A DNA stretch of 58,480 nt, from positions 1-58,480 of the forward strand of contig CANFXR010000006.1 of the NCBI GenBank assembly GCA_947451035.1. The letters run 5' to 3'. The DNA is from Burkholderiales bacterium (GTDB lineage Bacteria > Pseudomonadota > Gammaproteobacteria > Burkholderiales > Burkholderiaceae_C). Positions 10,101 to 17,663 of this stretch are shown here, piece after piece. The position numbers and the translations under genes are program-made. Position 1 is the stretch's first letter. The number at the start of each line of letters is the position of its first letter. Under the pieces are notes generated by a model. The model worked only from the letters and a program-made list of their open reading frames with translations, did no database searches and was not told the DNA's origin.

Positions 10101-13100
10101 TCCGCGCATCAAGGACGTGGCCGGCAACGCGCTCGTGCAAAACGTGACGTGGAGCTTCACCACCGCCGCAGCGGGTGGCGGCACCGGCAGTTGCGCGTCG
10201 CCGGCCAACGCCACCGTCGCCGAGAACTGCCTGGCGGGCAACCCGGCCAGCGAATGGGACATCACCGGCGCGGGCGACCTGAGCATCCAGGGCTACGCCA
10301 CGCAGATCAGCGTGAACCGCGGCGCCAGCGTGGGCTTCAAGGTCAGCACCAACGCGGCGAACTACCGCTTTGACATCTACCGGCTGGGCTACTACGGCGG
10401 TCTGGGCGCGCGCAAGGTCGCCAGCGTCAACCCGACGGCCAGCCTGCCGCAAACCCAGCCGGCGTGCCTGAACGACTCGGCCACCGGGCTCATCGACTGC
10501 GGCAACTGGGCCACCTCGGGTTCGTGGACGGTGCCGGCCAACGCGGCCTCGGGCATCTACATCGCCAAGGTGATCCGTGCTGATACCGGTGGCGCCAGCC
10601 ACATCGTGTTCGTGGTGCGCAACGACGCGAGCACCGCCGATGTGCTGTTCCAGACCTCAGACACCACCTGGCACGCCTACAACAACTACGGCGGCAACAG
10701 CCTGTACCTGGGTGCGCCGGCCGGGCGCGCCTACAAGGTCAGCTACAACCGGCCGTTCAACACGCGGGCGGTCGACAACGGCCAGGACTGGCTGTTCAAC
10801 AGCGAGTACCCGATGCTGCGCTGGCTCGAGGCCAACGGCTACGACCTCACCTACGCCAGCGGCGTCGACACCGACCGCGCCGGCAGCCTGCTGCTCAATC
10901 ACCGCACCTTCTTGTCGGTCGGTCACGACGAGTACTGGTCGGCGGCGCAGCGCACCAGCGTCGAGACCGCGCGCAACGCGGGCGTGAACCTGGCGTTCTT
11001 CAGCGGCAACGAGATCTTCTGGAAAACCCGATGGGAAAACAGCATCGACGGCACGTCCACGCCCTACCGCACCCTGGTGACCTACAAGGAAACCACCGCC
11101 GGCGCCAAGATCGACCCGACCACCACCTGGACCGGCACCTGGCGTGACCCGCGCTTCAGCCCGCCGGCCGATGGCGGCCGCCCCGAAAACGCGCTGTCGG
11201 GCACCATCTTCATGGTCAACGACGGCGCCACCACCTCGCTGGTGGTGCCGGCGGCCGACGGCAAGATGCGCTTGTGGCGCAACACCTCGGTGGCCACGCT
11301 GGCTGCCGGCACCTCGGCCACGCTGCCCAACGGCACGCTGGGCTACGAGTGGGACATCGACGCCGACAACGGCTTCCGCCCGGCCGGACTGGTGCGCCTG
11401 TCGTCCACCACCGTGCCCAACGCGCCGGTGCTGGTGGACTACGGCTCGACCTACGGCACGGGCACGGTCACCCATTCGCTCACGCTGTACCGCCACGCCA
11501 GCGGCGCGCGGGTGTTCGGCGCCGGCACGGTGCAGTGGGCGTGGGGCCTGGACGCCAACCACGACCGCGGCAGCACCCCGGCCGATGCGCGCATGCAGCA
11601 AGCCACCGTCAACCTGCTGGCCGACATGAACGTGCAGCCGGCCACGCTGCAAACCGGCCTGGTGGCGGCCAGCGCGTCCACCGACACCATCGCGCCGACC
11701 TCCACGCTGGTGTCGCCTGCGGCCGGCGCCAATGTCGCCACCGGCAGCGCCATCACCCTCAGCGGCACCGCGGCCGACAACGGCGGCGGCGTGGTGGGCG
11801 GCGTCGAGGTCTCGGTCGATGGCGGCAGCACCTGGCACCCGGCCACCGGCCGCGCCACGTGGACCTACGCCTGGACGCCCGCGGGCGCCGGCTCGGTGAT
11901 CATCAAGACACGGGCCACGGACGACAGCGGGCTGATCGAGATCCCCGGCCCCGGCACCGCCGTGGTCGTGGGCTCGGGAACCCCTGCCGCCTGCCCGTGC
12001 TCGATCTGGCCGGCCAGCACCGTGCCCGCCGTGGCCAGCGACTCGGACACCGTCTCGGTGAATCTGGGCGTGCGCTTCACCACGGACAGCGCCGGCTTCA
12101 TCACCGGACTGCGCTTCTACAAGGGCGCGGCCAACACCGGCACGCACGTGGGCACGCTGTGGACCAACGGCGGCACAGCGCTGGCCAGCGCGACCTTCAC
12201 CGGCGAGACGGCTTCGGGCTGGCAGCAGGTCAACTTCGCCACGCCGGTGGCCGTGACGGCCAACACGCTCTATGTGGCTTCGTACCTCGCACCGGCGGGC
12301 CGCTACGCCGCCGACAGCGGCTACTTCACCGCGGCCGGCGTCGACAACGCGCCGCTGCACGCGCCAGCCAACGGCGTGAGCGGCAGCAACGGCATCTATG
12401 CCTACGCTGCGGGCAGCACCTTCCCGACATCGACCTACCTCGCGTCGAACTACTGGGTCGACGTGGTGTTCAACACCGGCAGCACCCCGCCGCCAGCCGA
12501 CACCACGCCACCCACGGTCAGCACCGTGACACCAGCCAGCGCGGCCACCGGCGTCAGCGTGTCATCCATCGTGACGGCCACTTTCAGCGAGGCGCTCGAC
12601 GCCACCACCATCACCGCCAGCAGCTTCTCGCTGCGCAACGCGGCCGGCACGCTGGTCGGCGCCACCGTGGCCTACAACGCCACCACCCGCGTGGCCACGC
12701 TCACGCCCACGGCCGCGCTCACGGCACAGACGGTCTACACCGCCACCGTGTCCACGGCGGTGCGCGATGTGGCCGGCAACGCGCTGGCCACGGCGCAGAG
12801 CTGGTCGTTCACGACCGCGGCAGCGGCCACGGTCGACACCACGCCGCCCACGGTGAGCGCCACCTCACCGGTCAGCGGCGCCACCGGCGTGTCGGGCACG
12901 GCCAACATCACCGCCACCTTCAGCGAGGCGATGAGCGCGGCGTCCATCAGCAGCGCCAGCTTCGATCTGCGCGGGCCCGGCGGCACGCTGGTTCCGGCGG
13001 CGGTGACCTACAGCGCGACCAACCGGCGCGCCACGCTCAACCCCACGCCCACGCTGACCGCGCTGACGACCTACACCGTCACCGTGCACGGCGGAGCCAG

Positions 13101-13173
13101 TGCCGCAACCGTGAAGGACGCCGCCGGCAACGCGCTGGCCGCCGACCTCAGCTGGACGTTCACGACCCGCTGA
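7114..13173 (+). CDS. Giant modular secreted protein: deacetylase-like, DMFase-beta-like, DUF4082 and SbsA-type Ig domains
   Basis: The product is 2019 residues, starting at ATG 7114 behind CGGGAG; the signal peptide ends AWA-A. Apparent domains in order: a glutamine-amidotransferase-like Rossmann fold (about 46-280); a polysaccharide-deacetylase-like domain with MTGDDH and EISAHINTG (about 290-610); an SbsA-type Ig domain (623-730); DUF4082 (734-900); another SbsA-type Ig (910-1020); a region like the C-terminal domain of N,N-dimethylformamidase beta subunits (1026-1510, with NYRFDIYRLGYYGG and VGHDEYWS); a further Ig-like domain (1526-1619); a second DUF4082 (1626-1788); and two final SbsA-type Ig domains (1796-2019). 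It probably modifies or organises extracellular polysaccharide. No sorting signal was seen at the C-terminus. Confidence 0.8.
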   Translation: MSNVLSAWARWVKCCLVALVLLVAGSGSLTQAWAAGDPAQGPGGPILVVTSGSANFGTYYAEILRAEGFNAFAVADIGTVSASTLAAYDVVLLSDMALTNAQANVLTNWVNAGGNLIAMAPDARLASLLGITPAGLTMSNGYVQVDTTSAAGSGIVGQTMQFHGSADLYTLNGATALGTLYSGTATATAYPALTLRAAGSGLAAAFAYDLARSVVYTRQGNPIWAAQERDGLLPIRSDDKFFGAALGDVKPDWVDLGKLAIPQADEQQRWLANLILTMNATRKPLPRFWYFPNGKKAVVVMTGDDHGNGGTSARFDQFKAASPAGCSVANWECVRGTSNIYANTPITDTKAAQYNADGFEISAHINTGCADYTAASLEAAYATQLPAWQAIFPSLPAPVTQRHHCIVWSDWSSGADVQFNHGMRLDTTYYHWPPAWVNNVPGVFTGSAMPMRFARLDGSLVDVYQATTQMTDESGQTYPFTVNTLLDRALGAEGYFGAYTINAHTDFAVLQESDATVASALARGVPVVSARQMLTWLDARNGSSFGSLAWSGSALSFSVSSASGATGLQAMLPTNANGRTLTGITLGAGAVPYATRTVKGIEYAFFAASTGTYVANYGSAPGAPVVLSNSPAAGATGVATTARVSAIFNELMDPATVGGSTFELRDAGGTLVSASVGYDATTRTATLTPGAALAAGATYTATLHGGATDPRVKDATGVALAADVSWDFTTAADFASACPCAAWSATTTPTLASAADPNPVELGVRFRTDVNGFVTGVRFYKGTGNTGTHTGSVWTTGGTRLATATFTAESASGWQQVNFATPVAVTANTVYVASYFAPNGRYAADLRYFAGTGVDAPPVHLLRDGVSGANGLYAYASASTFPGSTYLSTNYWVDVVFSAGTTVPPTDATPPTVTASAPTNGATGVATTTAAVATFSEALDATTVSASTFELRNAAGTLVGGTVSYNATTNQASFVSTAALAASTIYTATLKGGATDPRIKDVAGNALVQNVTWSFTTAAAGGGTGSCASPANATVAENCLAGNPASEWDITGAGDLSIQGYATQISVNRGASVGFKVSTNAANYRFDIYRLGYYGGLGARKVASVNPTASLPQTQPACLNDSATGLIDCGNWATSGSWTVPANAASGIYIAKVIRADTGGASHIVFVVRNDASTADVLFQTSDTTWHAYNNYGGNSLYLGAPAGRAYKVSYNRPFNTRAVDNGQDWLFNSEYPMLRWLEANGYDLTYASGVDTDRAGSLLLNHRTFLSVGHDEYWSAAQRTSVETARNAGVNLAFFSGNEIFWKTRWENSIDGTSTPYRTLVTYKETTAGAKIDPTTTWTGTWRDPRFSPPADGGRPENALSGTIFMVNDGATTSLVVPAADGKMRLWRNTSVATLAAGTSATLPNGTLGYEWDIDADNGFRPAGLVRLSSTTVPNAPVLVDYGSTYGTGTVTHSLTLYRHASGARVFGAGTVQWAWGLDANHDRGSTPADARMQQATVNLLADMNVQPATLQTGLVAASASTDTIAPTSTLVSPAAGANVATGSAITLSGTAADNGGGVVGGVEVSVDGGSTWHPATGRATWTYAWTPAGAGSVIIKTRATDDSGLIEIPGPGTAVVVGSGTPAACPCSIWPASTVPAVASDSDTVSVNLGVRFTTDSAGFITGLRFYKGAANTGTHVGTLWTNGGTALASATFTGETASGWQQVNFATPVAVTANTLYVASYLAPAGRYAADSGYFTAAGVDNAPLHAPANGVSGSNGIYAYAAGSTFPTSTYLASNYWVDVVFNTGSTPPPADTTPPTVSTVTPASAATGVSVSSIVTATFSEALDATTITASSFSLRNAAGTLVGATVAYNATTRVATLTPTAALTAQTVYTATVSTAVRDVAGNALATAQSWSFTTAAAATVDTTPPTVSATSPVSGATGVSGTANITATFSEAMSAASISSASFDLRGPGGTLVPAAVTYSATNRRATLNPTPTLTALTTYTVTVHGGASAATVKDAAGNALAADLSWTFTTR

Positions 13174-13223
13174 AAAGACGCCCCCAGACCGGCGCGGGCC
13201 GGATCGCGCCGCCACACCACCCG

Positions 13224-13296
13224 GCCCGCCGGCGCAAGGCGCACTGAACCGTGCGTTCAATACCCCCGCATAGCCGGCCCGAGTGGCCGGCTTTTG
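13224..13296 (+). repeat. 73-bp direct repeat, copy 1 (left of permease gene)
   Basis: This segment matches 14744-14816 at 62 of 73 positions with no gaps (my alignment). The first 28 bases and the final terminator hairpin are almost identical, and the middle 19 bases are divergent. The two copies bracket the APC permease gene. Confidence 0.8.
13272..13295 (+). terminator. Rho-independent terminator after the giant secreted protein gene
   Basis: The hairpin AGCCGGCC-CGAGT-GGCCGGCT is followed by TTTT, 99 nt after the stop of the giant protein gene. It is the 3' part of the 73-bp repeat. Confidence 0.8.
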
Positions 13297-13445
13297 CTTT
13301 GTGGCGTTCAGTCATCCGTCTCATCAAGGGTCCTGAAAGCCGGCAGCAGCCCAGATGGACGCGGCTGAGAAGGTGCCCTGCTGCCACAGCCAGTTCCGCC
13401 GCGATACTCGCCACTCGGCAACATCCGGCCATGGGAGCGCAACCG

Positions 13446-14741
13446 ATGGACAAAAGCTCTCCCGCTGCGATCCGCGGACTGTCCCAGGTGGGTCTGGTCT
13501 CCGGAGTGGCCTTAAGCCTCAGCGGCATGATGGGCTCGGGTTTGTTTTCCATCCTCGGCCATGCGTATCTGGCCGACGGCACGAACTTCCCCATTGCGTT
13601 TGTGCTGGCGAGCGTGGCCATCCTCTTCAGCGTCTACGCAGTCTCGAAGCTGGCGTCCACCTTCCCCGGCCCCGGCGGGCCAGCGCGCTTTGCCCTGGTG
13701 TGCTACGGCCCGGGATTGGTATCGGGCTGGATCAACCTCTTTTTGTACGCCTGTTTTCTTCTGTCGACCGCGCTCTATGCGGCCGGCTTTTCCGAGTACA
13801 TCGGCGGGCTTGCAGGGTCGTGGCTGACGGCGGCGCAGCTCAAACTGCTGGGAGCCGTGCTGGTGGTGCTGTGTGCTCTGGTCAATCTGTTTGGGGCGCA
13901 CAGGGTTGGACGCGTGGCGAGTGTTCTCATCGCACTCGTGTTTTGCGCGCTTTTGTGGTTCAGCGCGATCGGCATCGCGCACATCCATCCGGTGATGCCG
14001 AGTCTGTCCGGAGTCACCTGGCACGGCGTCCTGGTCGCGACCGCCATGCTGTACATCAACTTTCAGGGCTTCGGCATGGTGGTGAGCGCGTCGCAGTCCA
14101 TGGCCGATCCGGCCAAGACCGTTCCACGCGCGATGTTCATTGCCATCGGCGTCATCAGCGCGCTGTACTTCGTCGTCAGCTGGGTGGCGATACAGGTCAC
14201 CCCTCATGACGTGCTGGCAGCGAATGCCGGAAACATGCTGGGGGCCGCCGCACAGATCATCGCGGGTGGCATCGGCGCCAAAGTCATTGCCATGGCCGCC
14301 TTGCTGGCTTGCGCCGCCGCGGTGAATGCGTCCATCTTCACGGCGTCGCGGATCTTGACCTCGGTGGTCAGCGACCATCCGGCTTCGACCCTGATGCGTC
14401 TGGCACTCGGGCAGCAACCCCAGCGCCCACTGCTGATCTCCGCGGGCATCGTCATTGTGCTGATCCTGTACTTCCCTTTGGTGGCTGTCGGGAAGATGGC
14501 CAGCATGGCGTTTTTGCTGTTCTTCAGCGCCACGATGCTGGGTCATTTGCGCATTCGCCGCCAGACCGGCGCGCGGGCGTGGGTGCTGTGGCTCGGCGCC
14601 CTCGTCAATCTTTCACTGTTCACATTTCTGCTGGTTGACGGGCTCAGATTCGCGCCGCAAACCATCGTCTTCTTGCTCATCGTGCTGGGCGGCACGCTGC
14701 TCGCCCAGACCTGCTATCACCTGAAAGTACGCGCGAAATGA
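13446..14741 (+). CDS. APC-family amino acid/polyamine permease
   Basis: This 431-residue protein is dominated by hydrophobic helices (about 12 membrane segments) and opens with the APC-superfamily signature around GVALSLSGMMGSGLFSI, the unwound TM1 substrate-binding segment. The ATG at 13446 follows GGGAGC by 9 nt; an in-frame ATG at 13431 is possible but overlaps that site. It probably imports an amino acid or related amine by cation symport at the inner membrane. The substrate cannot be read from the sequence. The gene stands alone, with terminator-bearing repeats on both sides, so it looks like an independent cassette. Confidence 0.8.
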   Translation: MDKSSPAAIRGLSQVGLVSGVALSLSGMMGSGLFSILGHAYLADGTNFPIAFVLASVAILFSVYAVSKLASTFPGPGGPARFALVCYGPGLVSGWINLFLYACFLLSTALYAAGFSEYIGGLAGSWLTAAQLKLLGAVLVVLCALVNLFGAHRVGRVASVLIALVFCALLWFSAIGIAHIHPVMPSLSGVTWHGVLVATAMLYINFQGFGMVVSASQSMADPAKTVPRAMFIAIGVISALYFVVSWVAIQVTPHDVLAANAGNMLGAAAQIIAGGIGAKVIAMAALLACAAAVNASIFTASRILTSVVSDHPASTLMRLALGQQPQRPLLISAGIVIVLILYFPLVAVGKMASMAFLLFFSATMLGHLRIRRQTGARAWVLWLGALVNLSLFTFLLVDGLRFAPQTIVFLLIVLGGTLLAQTCYHLKVRAK

Positions 14742-14743
14742 GG

Positions 14744-14816
14744 GCCCGCCGGCGCCAGGCGCCCTGAACCGTCAGGTCATCCACACCGCAAAGCCGGCCC
14801 GAGTGGCCGGCTTTTG
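14744..14816 (+). repeat. 73-bp direct repeat, copy 2 (right of permease gene)
   Basis: This is the second copy of the repeat at 13224-13296, offset by exactly 1520 bp, beginning 3 nt after the permease stop codon. It carries the same terminator hairpin at its 3' end. Confidence 0.8.
14792..14815 (+). terminator. Rho-independent terminator after the permease gene
   Basis: The sequence is identical to the hairpin at 13272-13295 (AGCCGGCC / GGCCGGCT plus TTTT). It lies 51 nt after the permease stop. Confidence 0.8.
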
Positions 14817-14908
14817 TGGGGCGGCGGTGCGGCGAATAGGTGACCCAATCGCCGCATGACGTGCGTGGAATGACGGCCAATGGCGGAGAACGCGGCCATA
14901 ATCTCCGC

Positions 14909-16039
14909 ATGAAAAGCGGTGATCACGCCTACATCTGGCAGACTGACGGCTGGCCGGCCTGGCGCTACGACCTGGCTGTGCTGACCCAACCGTTGACCGA
15001 CGTCAGCCGCGCCCAGGGGGTGTTGATGGGACGGCTGGCCGATGTCGGCATGGCGCTGCGCGACCAGGCCAGCCTGTCGGCGCTGACGGACGACGTCATC
15101 AAGACCAGCGAGATCGAGGGCGAGCAGCTCAACGTCGAGTCGGTGCGCTCGTCCATCGCCCGCCGTCTGGGCGTGGACATCGGTGCCCTGGCCCCGGTGG
15201 ACCGTCACGTGGAGGGCGTGGTCGACATGGTGCTGGACGCCACCAGCCGCAGCAGCGATCGGCTCACCCGGGATCGGCTGTTCGGGTGGCACGCGGCGCT
15301 TTTTCCCACCGGCCACTCAGGGCTGACACGCATCCACGTGGGCGGCTGGCGCGACGATGCGACCGGCCCGATGCAGGTGATCTCCGGCCCGCCGGGGCGC
15401 CAACGCGTGCACTTCGAAGCGCCGCCGGCCGATCGGCTTCAAGCCGAGACCGACCGCTTCATCGACTGGGCCAACAGCGCGTCGAACGAGCCGCCGCTCA
15501 TCAAGGCGGGGCTGGCGCACCTGTGGTTTGTCACCTTGCACCCGTTCGACGACGGCAACGGCCGCATCGCACGCGCCATCGGCGACCTGTTTCTGGCCCG
15601 CGCCGATGGCAGCCCCCAGCGCTTTTACAGCCTGTCGGCGCAGATCCAGCGCGAGCGCAAGGCCTACTACGACATCCTGGAACGCACCCAGAAGCGCTCG
15701 CTCGACGTGACCGAGTGGCTGGCCTGGTTTGTCGACACCCTGCACCGCGCCGTCGATCACTCGCACCACACGCTCGACAACGTGCTGGCCCGCACGCGGC
15801 TGTGGCAACGCTGGACAGCACCCGGCTCGGCGCCGCTGAACGAGCGACAGGTCAAGCTGATGCATCGGCTGCTTGATGGCTTCGAGGGCAAGCTCACCAG
15901 CAGCAAATGGGCGGCCATCGCCAAGTGCTCGCCAGACACCGCGCTGCGCGACATCACCGAACTGCTGGCGCGTGGCATCCTGCGCAAATCAGACGCGGGC
16001 GGCCGCAGCACCAGCTACGAGCTGAACGACGCGCCCTGA
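14909..16039 (+). CDS. Fic-family protein (predicted AMP transferase) with DUF4172-like N-terminus and winged-helix C-terminus
   Basis: The product is 376 residues. The ATG at 14909 was chosen because family members begin near the motif seen here (YIWQTDGWPAWRYD); the frame is open upstream to 14840. An inhibitory-helix motif T-S-E-I-E-G lies at residues 66-71, fitting the [S/T]xxxE[G/N] signature of self-inhibited class II Fic proteins. The intact catalytic motif HPFDDGNGRIAR has its His at about 211. The C-terminal 90 residues look like a winged helix (SKWAAIAKCSPDTALRDITELL), suggesting DNA binding or autoregulation. Fic enzymes typically attach AMP to target hydroxyls. The target is unknown and no partner gene is adjacent. 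Confidence 0.85.
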   Translation: MKSGDHAYIWQTDGWPAWRYDLAVLTQPLTDVSRAQGVLMGRLADVGMALRDQASLSALTDDVIKTSEIEGEQLNVESVRSSIARRLGVDIGALAPVDRHVEGVVDMVLDATSRSSDRLTRDRLFGWHAALFPTGHSGLTRIHVGGWRDDATGPMQVISGPPGRQRVHFEAPPADRLQAETDRFIDWANSASNEPPLIKAGLAHLWFVTLHPFDDGNGRIARAIGDLFLARADGSPQRFYSLSAQIQRERKAYYDILERTQKRSLDVTEWLAWFVDTLHRAVDHSHHTLDNVLARTRLWQRWTAPGSAPLNERQVKLMHRLLDGFEGKLTSSKWAAIAKCSPDTALRDITELLARGILRKSDAGGRSTSYELNDAP

Positions 16040-16102
16040 GCGGGCTTTGCGCCATCCCATCAACCCGCCGGCCCTGGACGCCGGCCACAGGAGAACCTCA
16101 CC

Positions 16103-16528
16103 ATGACCACCACCCCCAACGAATCTGCGGCGCTGGCGCTGCTGCAGCAGTGGCTGGCGTGCTACCGGGCCAAGGATGTCGAGGGCATCCTGGCGCTGGC
16201 CAGTGGCGACGACGTCGTGATGGTGGGCACGGGCGCCGACGAGGTGTGCTTCGGGCTGGCGGCCTTGCGCGCGCAGACGCTGCGCGATTTCTCGCAGTCC
16301 GACGCGCTGGACATGACCTTCAGCCGTGTGCGGGTCGCGGCGGGCAGCGACGCTGCGGCGTTCGTCTACTGCGATGTGGTGGTCACGGGCTCGGCAGCTG
16401 GCGCGGCATTCGAGATGTCAGGGCTGCGGCTCACCGCCGGGCTGGTGCGCAGCGCGCAGGGCTGGCGCTTCGCGCAGATGCACCTGTCCGCGCCGAACGC
16501 GGCGCAAGACGCAGGCAGCTCGTTCTAG
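16103..16528 (+). CDS. SnoaL/NTF2-like fold protein
   Basis: The 141-residue protein starts at an ATG with CAGGAG upstream. It has the outline of a ketosteroid-isomerase/NTF2-like cone: an N-terminal helix (LLQQWLACYRAKDVEGILALAS), then strands ending GLVRSAQGWRFAQMHLS. DUF4440 and SnoaL-like members act as small isomerases, hydrolases or binding proteins. Nothing here fixes the reaction. It is 37 nt upstream of an EthD-like gene on the same strand, so the two are probably co-transcribed. Confidence 0.65.
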   Translation: MTTTPNESAALALLQQWLACYRAKDVEGILALASGDDVVMVGTGADEVCFGLAALRAQTLRDFSQSDALDMTFSRVRVAAGSDAAAFVYCDVVVTGSAAGAAFEMSGLRLTAGLVRSAQGWRFAQMHLSAPNAAQDAGSSF

Positions 16529-16565
16529 CGCGCGGTCCGCGCGCCCAAACCCACGGAACCCAACC

Positions 16566-16883
16566 ATGATCAAGATCAGCGTCCTGTACCCCCACACGGC
16601 TGGCTCGTGGTTCGACCACGACTACTACCGCGACGTTCACATGCCCAGGCTCAAGGCCCTGCTGGGCGAGACCTGCCTGTACTACACCGTCGAAAAGGGC
16701 CTGGCCGGCGGCCCCGATGGCCAGCCGCCGTATGTGGCGACCTGCAGCTACTTCTGCGAGTCCATGGAAGCCTTTGAAGCCGCGATGCGACTGCACCAGG
16801 CGACCATCGTGGACGATGTGCCGAACTACACCGACACCGTGCCCGTGATTCAAATCAGCTCGGTGGTGGTCGAGCATTCCTGA
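16566..16883 (+). CDS. EthD-family protein
   Basis: The product is 105 residues and starts at ATG 16566. It matches the EthD dimeric ferredoxin-like fold: MIKISVLYPH, then the family hallmark FDHDYYRDVHMPRLKALLG, and an acidic end. EthD was named from an ethyl tert-butyl ether degradation cluster, and most homologues are uncharacterised or related to polyketide cyclases. The full length agrees with the family. It follows the SnoaL-like gene closely and may work on the same small molecule. Confidence 0.8.
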   Translation: MIKISVLYPHTAGSWFDHDYYRDVHMPRLKALLGETCLYYTVEKGLAGGPDGQPPYVATCSYFCESMEAFEAAMRLHQATIVDDVPNYTDTVPVIQISSVVVEHS

Positions 16884-16969
16884 GCGGGCTGGCCAGCCAT
16901 CAGGCAGGGGCCAGCGACTTTGACCCATGGCCAGTGCCGGCGCCGTCAGCAAGCGACCTCACCCGCGGC

Positions 16970-17290
16970 TCAGTCCTCGAACAGCTCCGAGTGGGTGCCG
17001 GCGCGCACAAAGATGATGGCGTCGCCCTCCAGCCGGTAGATCAACAGGAAATCGCCGCCGATGTGGCACTCGCGGTGATCGGCCCAGTCGCCCTTCAGCG
17101 GGTGGTCCAGCCACTCGGGGCCCAAAGCGGCGTCGTTGGCCACGAGCAGCAGCATCGCCTGCTTCAGCCGGTTGAGGTCGTAGCGGCCCGATCGGCTCAA
17201 GCGCTCCCAGTCCTTGAGAAAGGCCCTGGTGTGGTCGCACGCCCTGGGCGGCGTGGCCCGCTTACGGCTTGCGGGCTTCTTCGAGGCCAT
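16970..17290 (-). CDS. yafQ: YafQ-family mRNA interferase toxin
   Basis: The product is 106 residues. The core DHTRAFLKDWERLSRSGRYDL, the segment LGPEWLDHPLKGDW-x-HRECHIGGDFLLIYR and the final TGTHSELF-type segment (here AGTHSELFED) match YafQ toxins of the RelE superfamily, which cleave mRNA on the ribosome. The His/Asp/Arg positions expected for catalysis appear present. The gene starts 29 nt inside the end of the upstream antitoxin gene, which indicates translational coupling. The extra basic N-terminal residues (ASKKPASRKRA) could mean that translation really starts a little downstream. Confidence 0.85.
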   Translation of the reverse strand: MASKKPASRKRATPPRACDHTRAFLKDWERLSRSGRYDLNRLKQAMLLLVANDAALGPEWLDHPLKGDWADHRECHIGGDFLLIYRLEGDAIIFVRAGTHSELFED

Positions 17291-17540
17291 GGATCAAGGC
17301 GTCGGCAGACCCGAAACGGGCGGCCCGCTGCGCGGCCATGGCGCGGGCCTCTTCCATCGCCGCGCGGGTCAGCGCGTTGGGCACCTTGAGCTCGAGCGGA
17401 AAGGCCTGGTCGTTGACCACGCGCTTGAGCAAGATGCGCACGGCATCCGACACCGAAAGCCCCATGGCTTCCAGCGCCTCGCTGGCTTGCGTCTTGATTT
17501 CGTCGTCTACACGCACGTGCAGCATCGAGGAATGGGCCAT
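17262..17540 (-). CDS. dinJ: RelB/DinJ-family antitoxin
   Basis: The 92-residue protein has the ribbon-helix-helix start SSMLHVRVDDEIKTQASEAL followed by MGLSVSDAVRILLKRV, typical of DinJ/RelB. It would dimerise, bind its operator with the N-terminus and neutralise the adjacent YafQ-like toxin with its C-terminus. It is the first gene of the pair, and the ribosome-binding site ACGGAGG lies upstream. A perfect 7-bp-arm palindrome 29-46 nt upstream is the likely operator. Confidence 0.85.
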   Translation of the reverse strand: MAHSSMLHVRVDDEIKTQASEALEAMGLSVSDAVRILLKRVVNDQAFPLELKVPNALTRAAMEEARAMAAQRAARFGSADALIHGLEEARKP

Positions 17541-17568
17541 GGTCAGAACCTCCGTTTGAACGAATTTT

Positions 17569-17586
17569 GTATCTCTTTTGAGATAC
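17569..17586 (-). promoter_or_regulatory. Probable operator of the dinJ-yafQ pair
   Basis: The palindrome GTATCTC-TTTT-GAGATAC is perfect. On the minus strand TTGACC lies just upstream of it and TACAAA overlaps its downstream end, a reasonable -35/-10 pair with a 15-nt spacer. Binding of the DinJ-YafQ complex here would cover the promoter. Confidence 0.65.
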
Positions 17587-17663
17587 GGTCAAGCGGGCTC
17601 TGGCCACGGTGCCAGCTGCTGCGATGGCTGGTGGCGCGGGTCGTCTGACTGAGCCTCACCCGT

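Noticed and set aside
7393-10602. Minus-strand open frame of about 1069 codons inside the giant secreted protein gene
   Set aside because: Its composition is the Arg/Gly/Ala/His-rich pattern produced opposite high-G+C coding sequence; no domain, signal or ribosome-binding site is visible, and the plus frame has clear domains.
3355-13170. Repeated DNA in the Ig and DUF4082 regions as a possible tandem-repeat mobile element
   Set aside because: The repeats are in frame and follow domain boundaries, which domain duplication explains.
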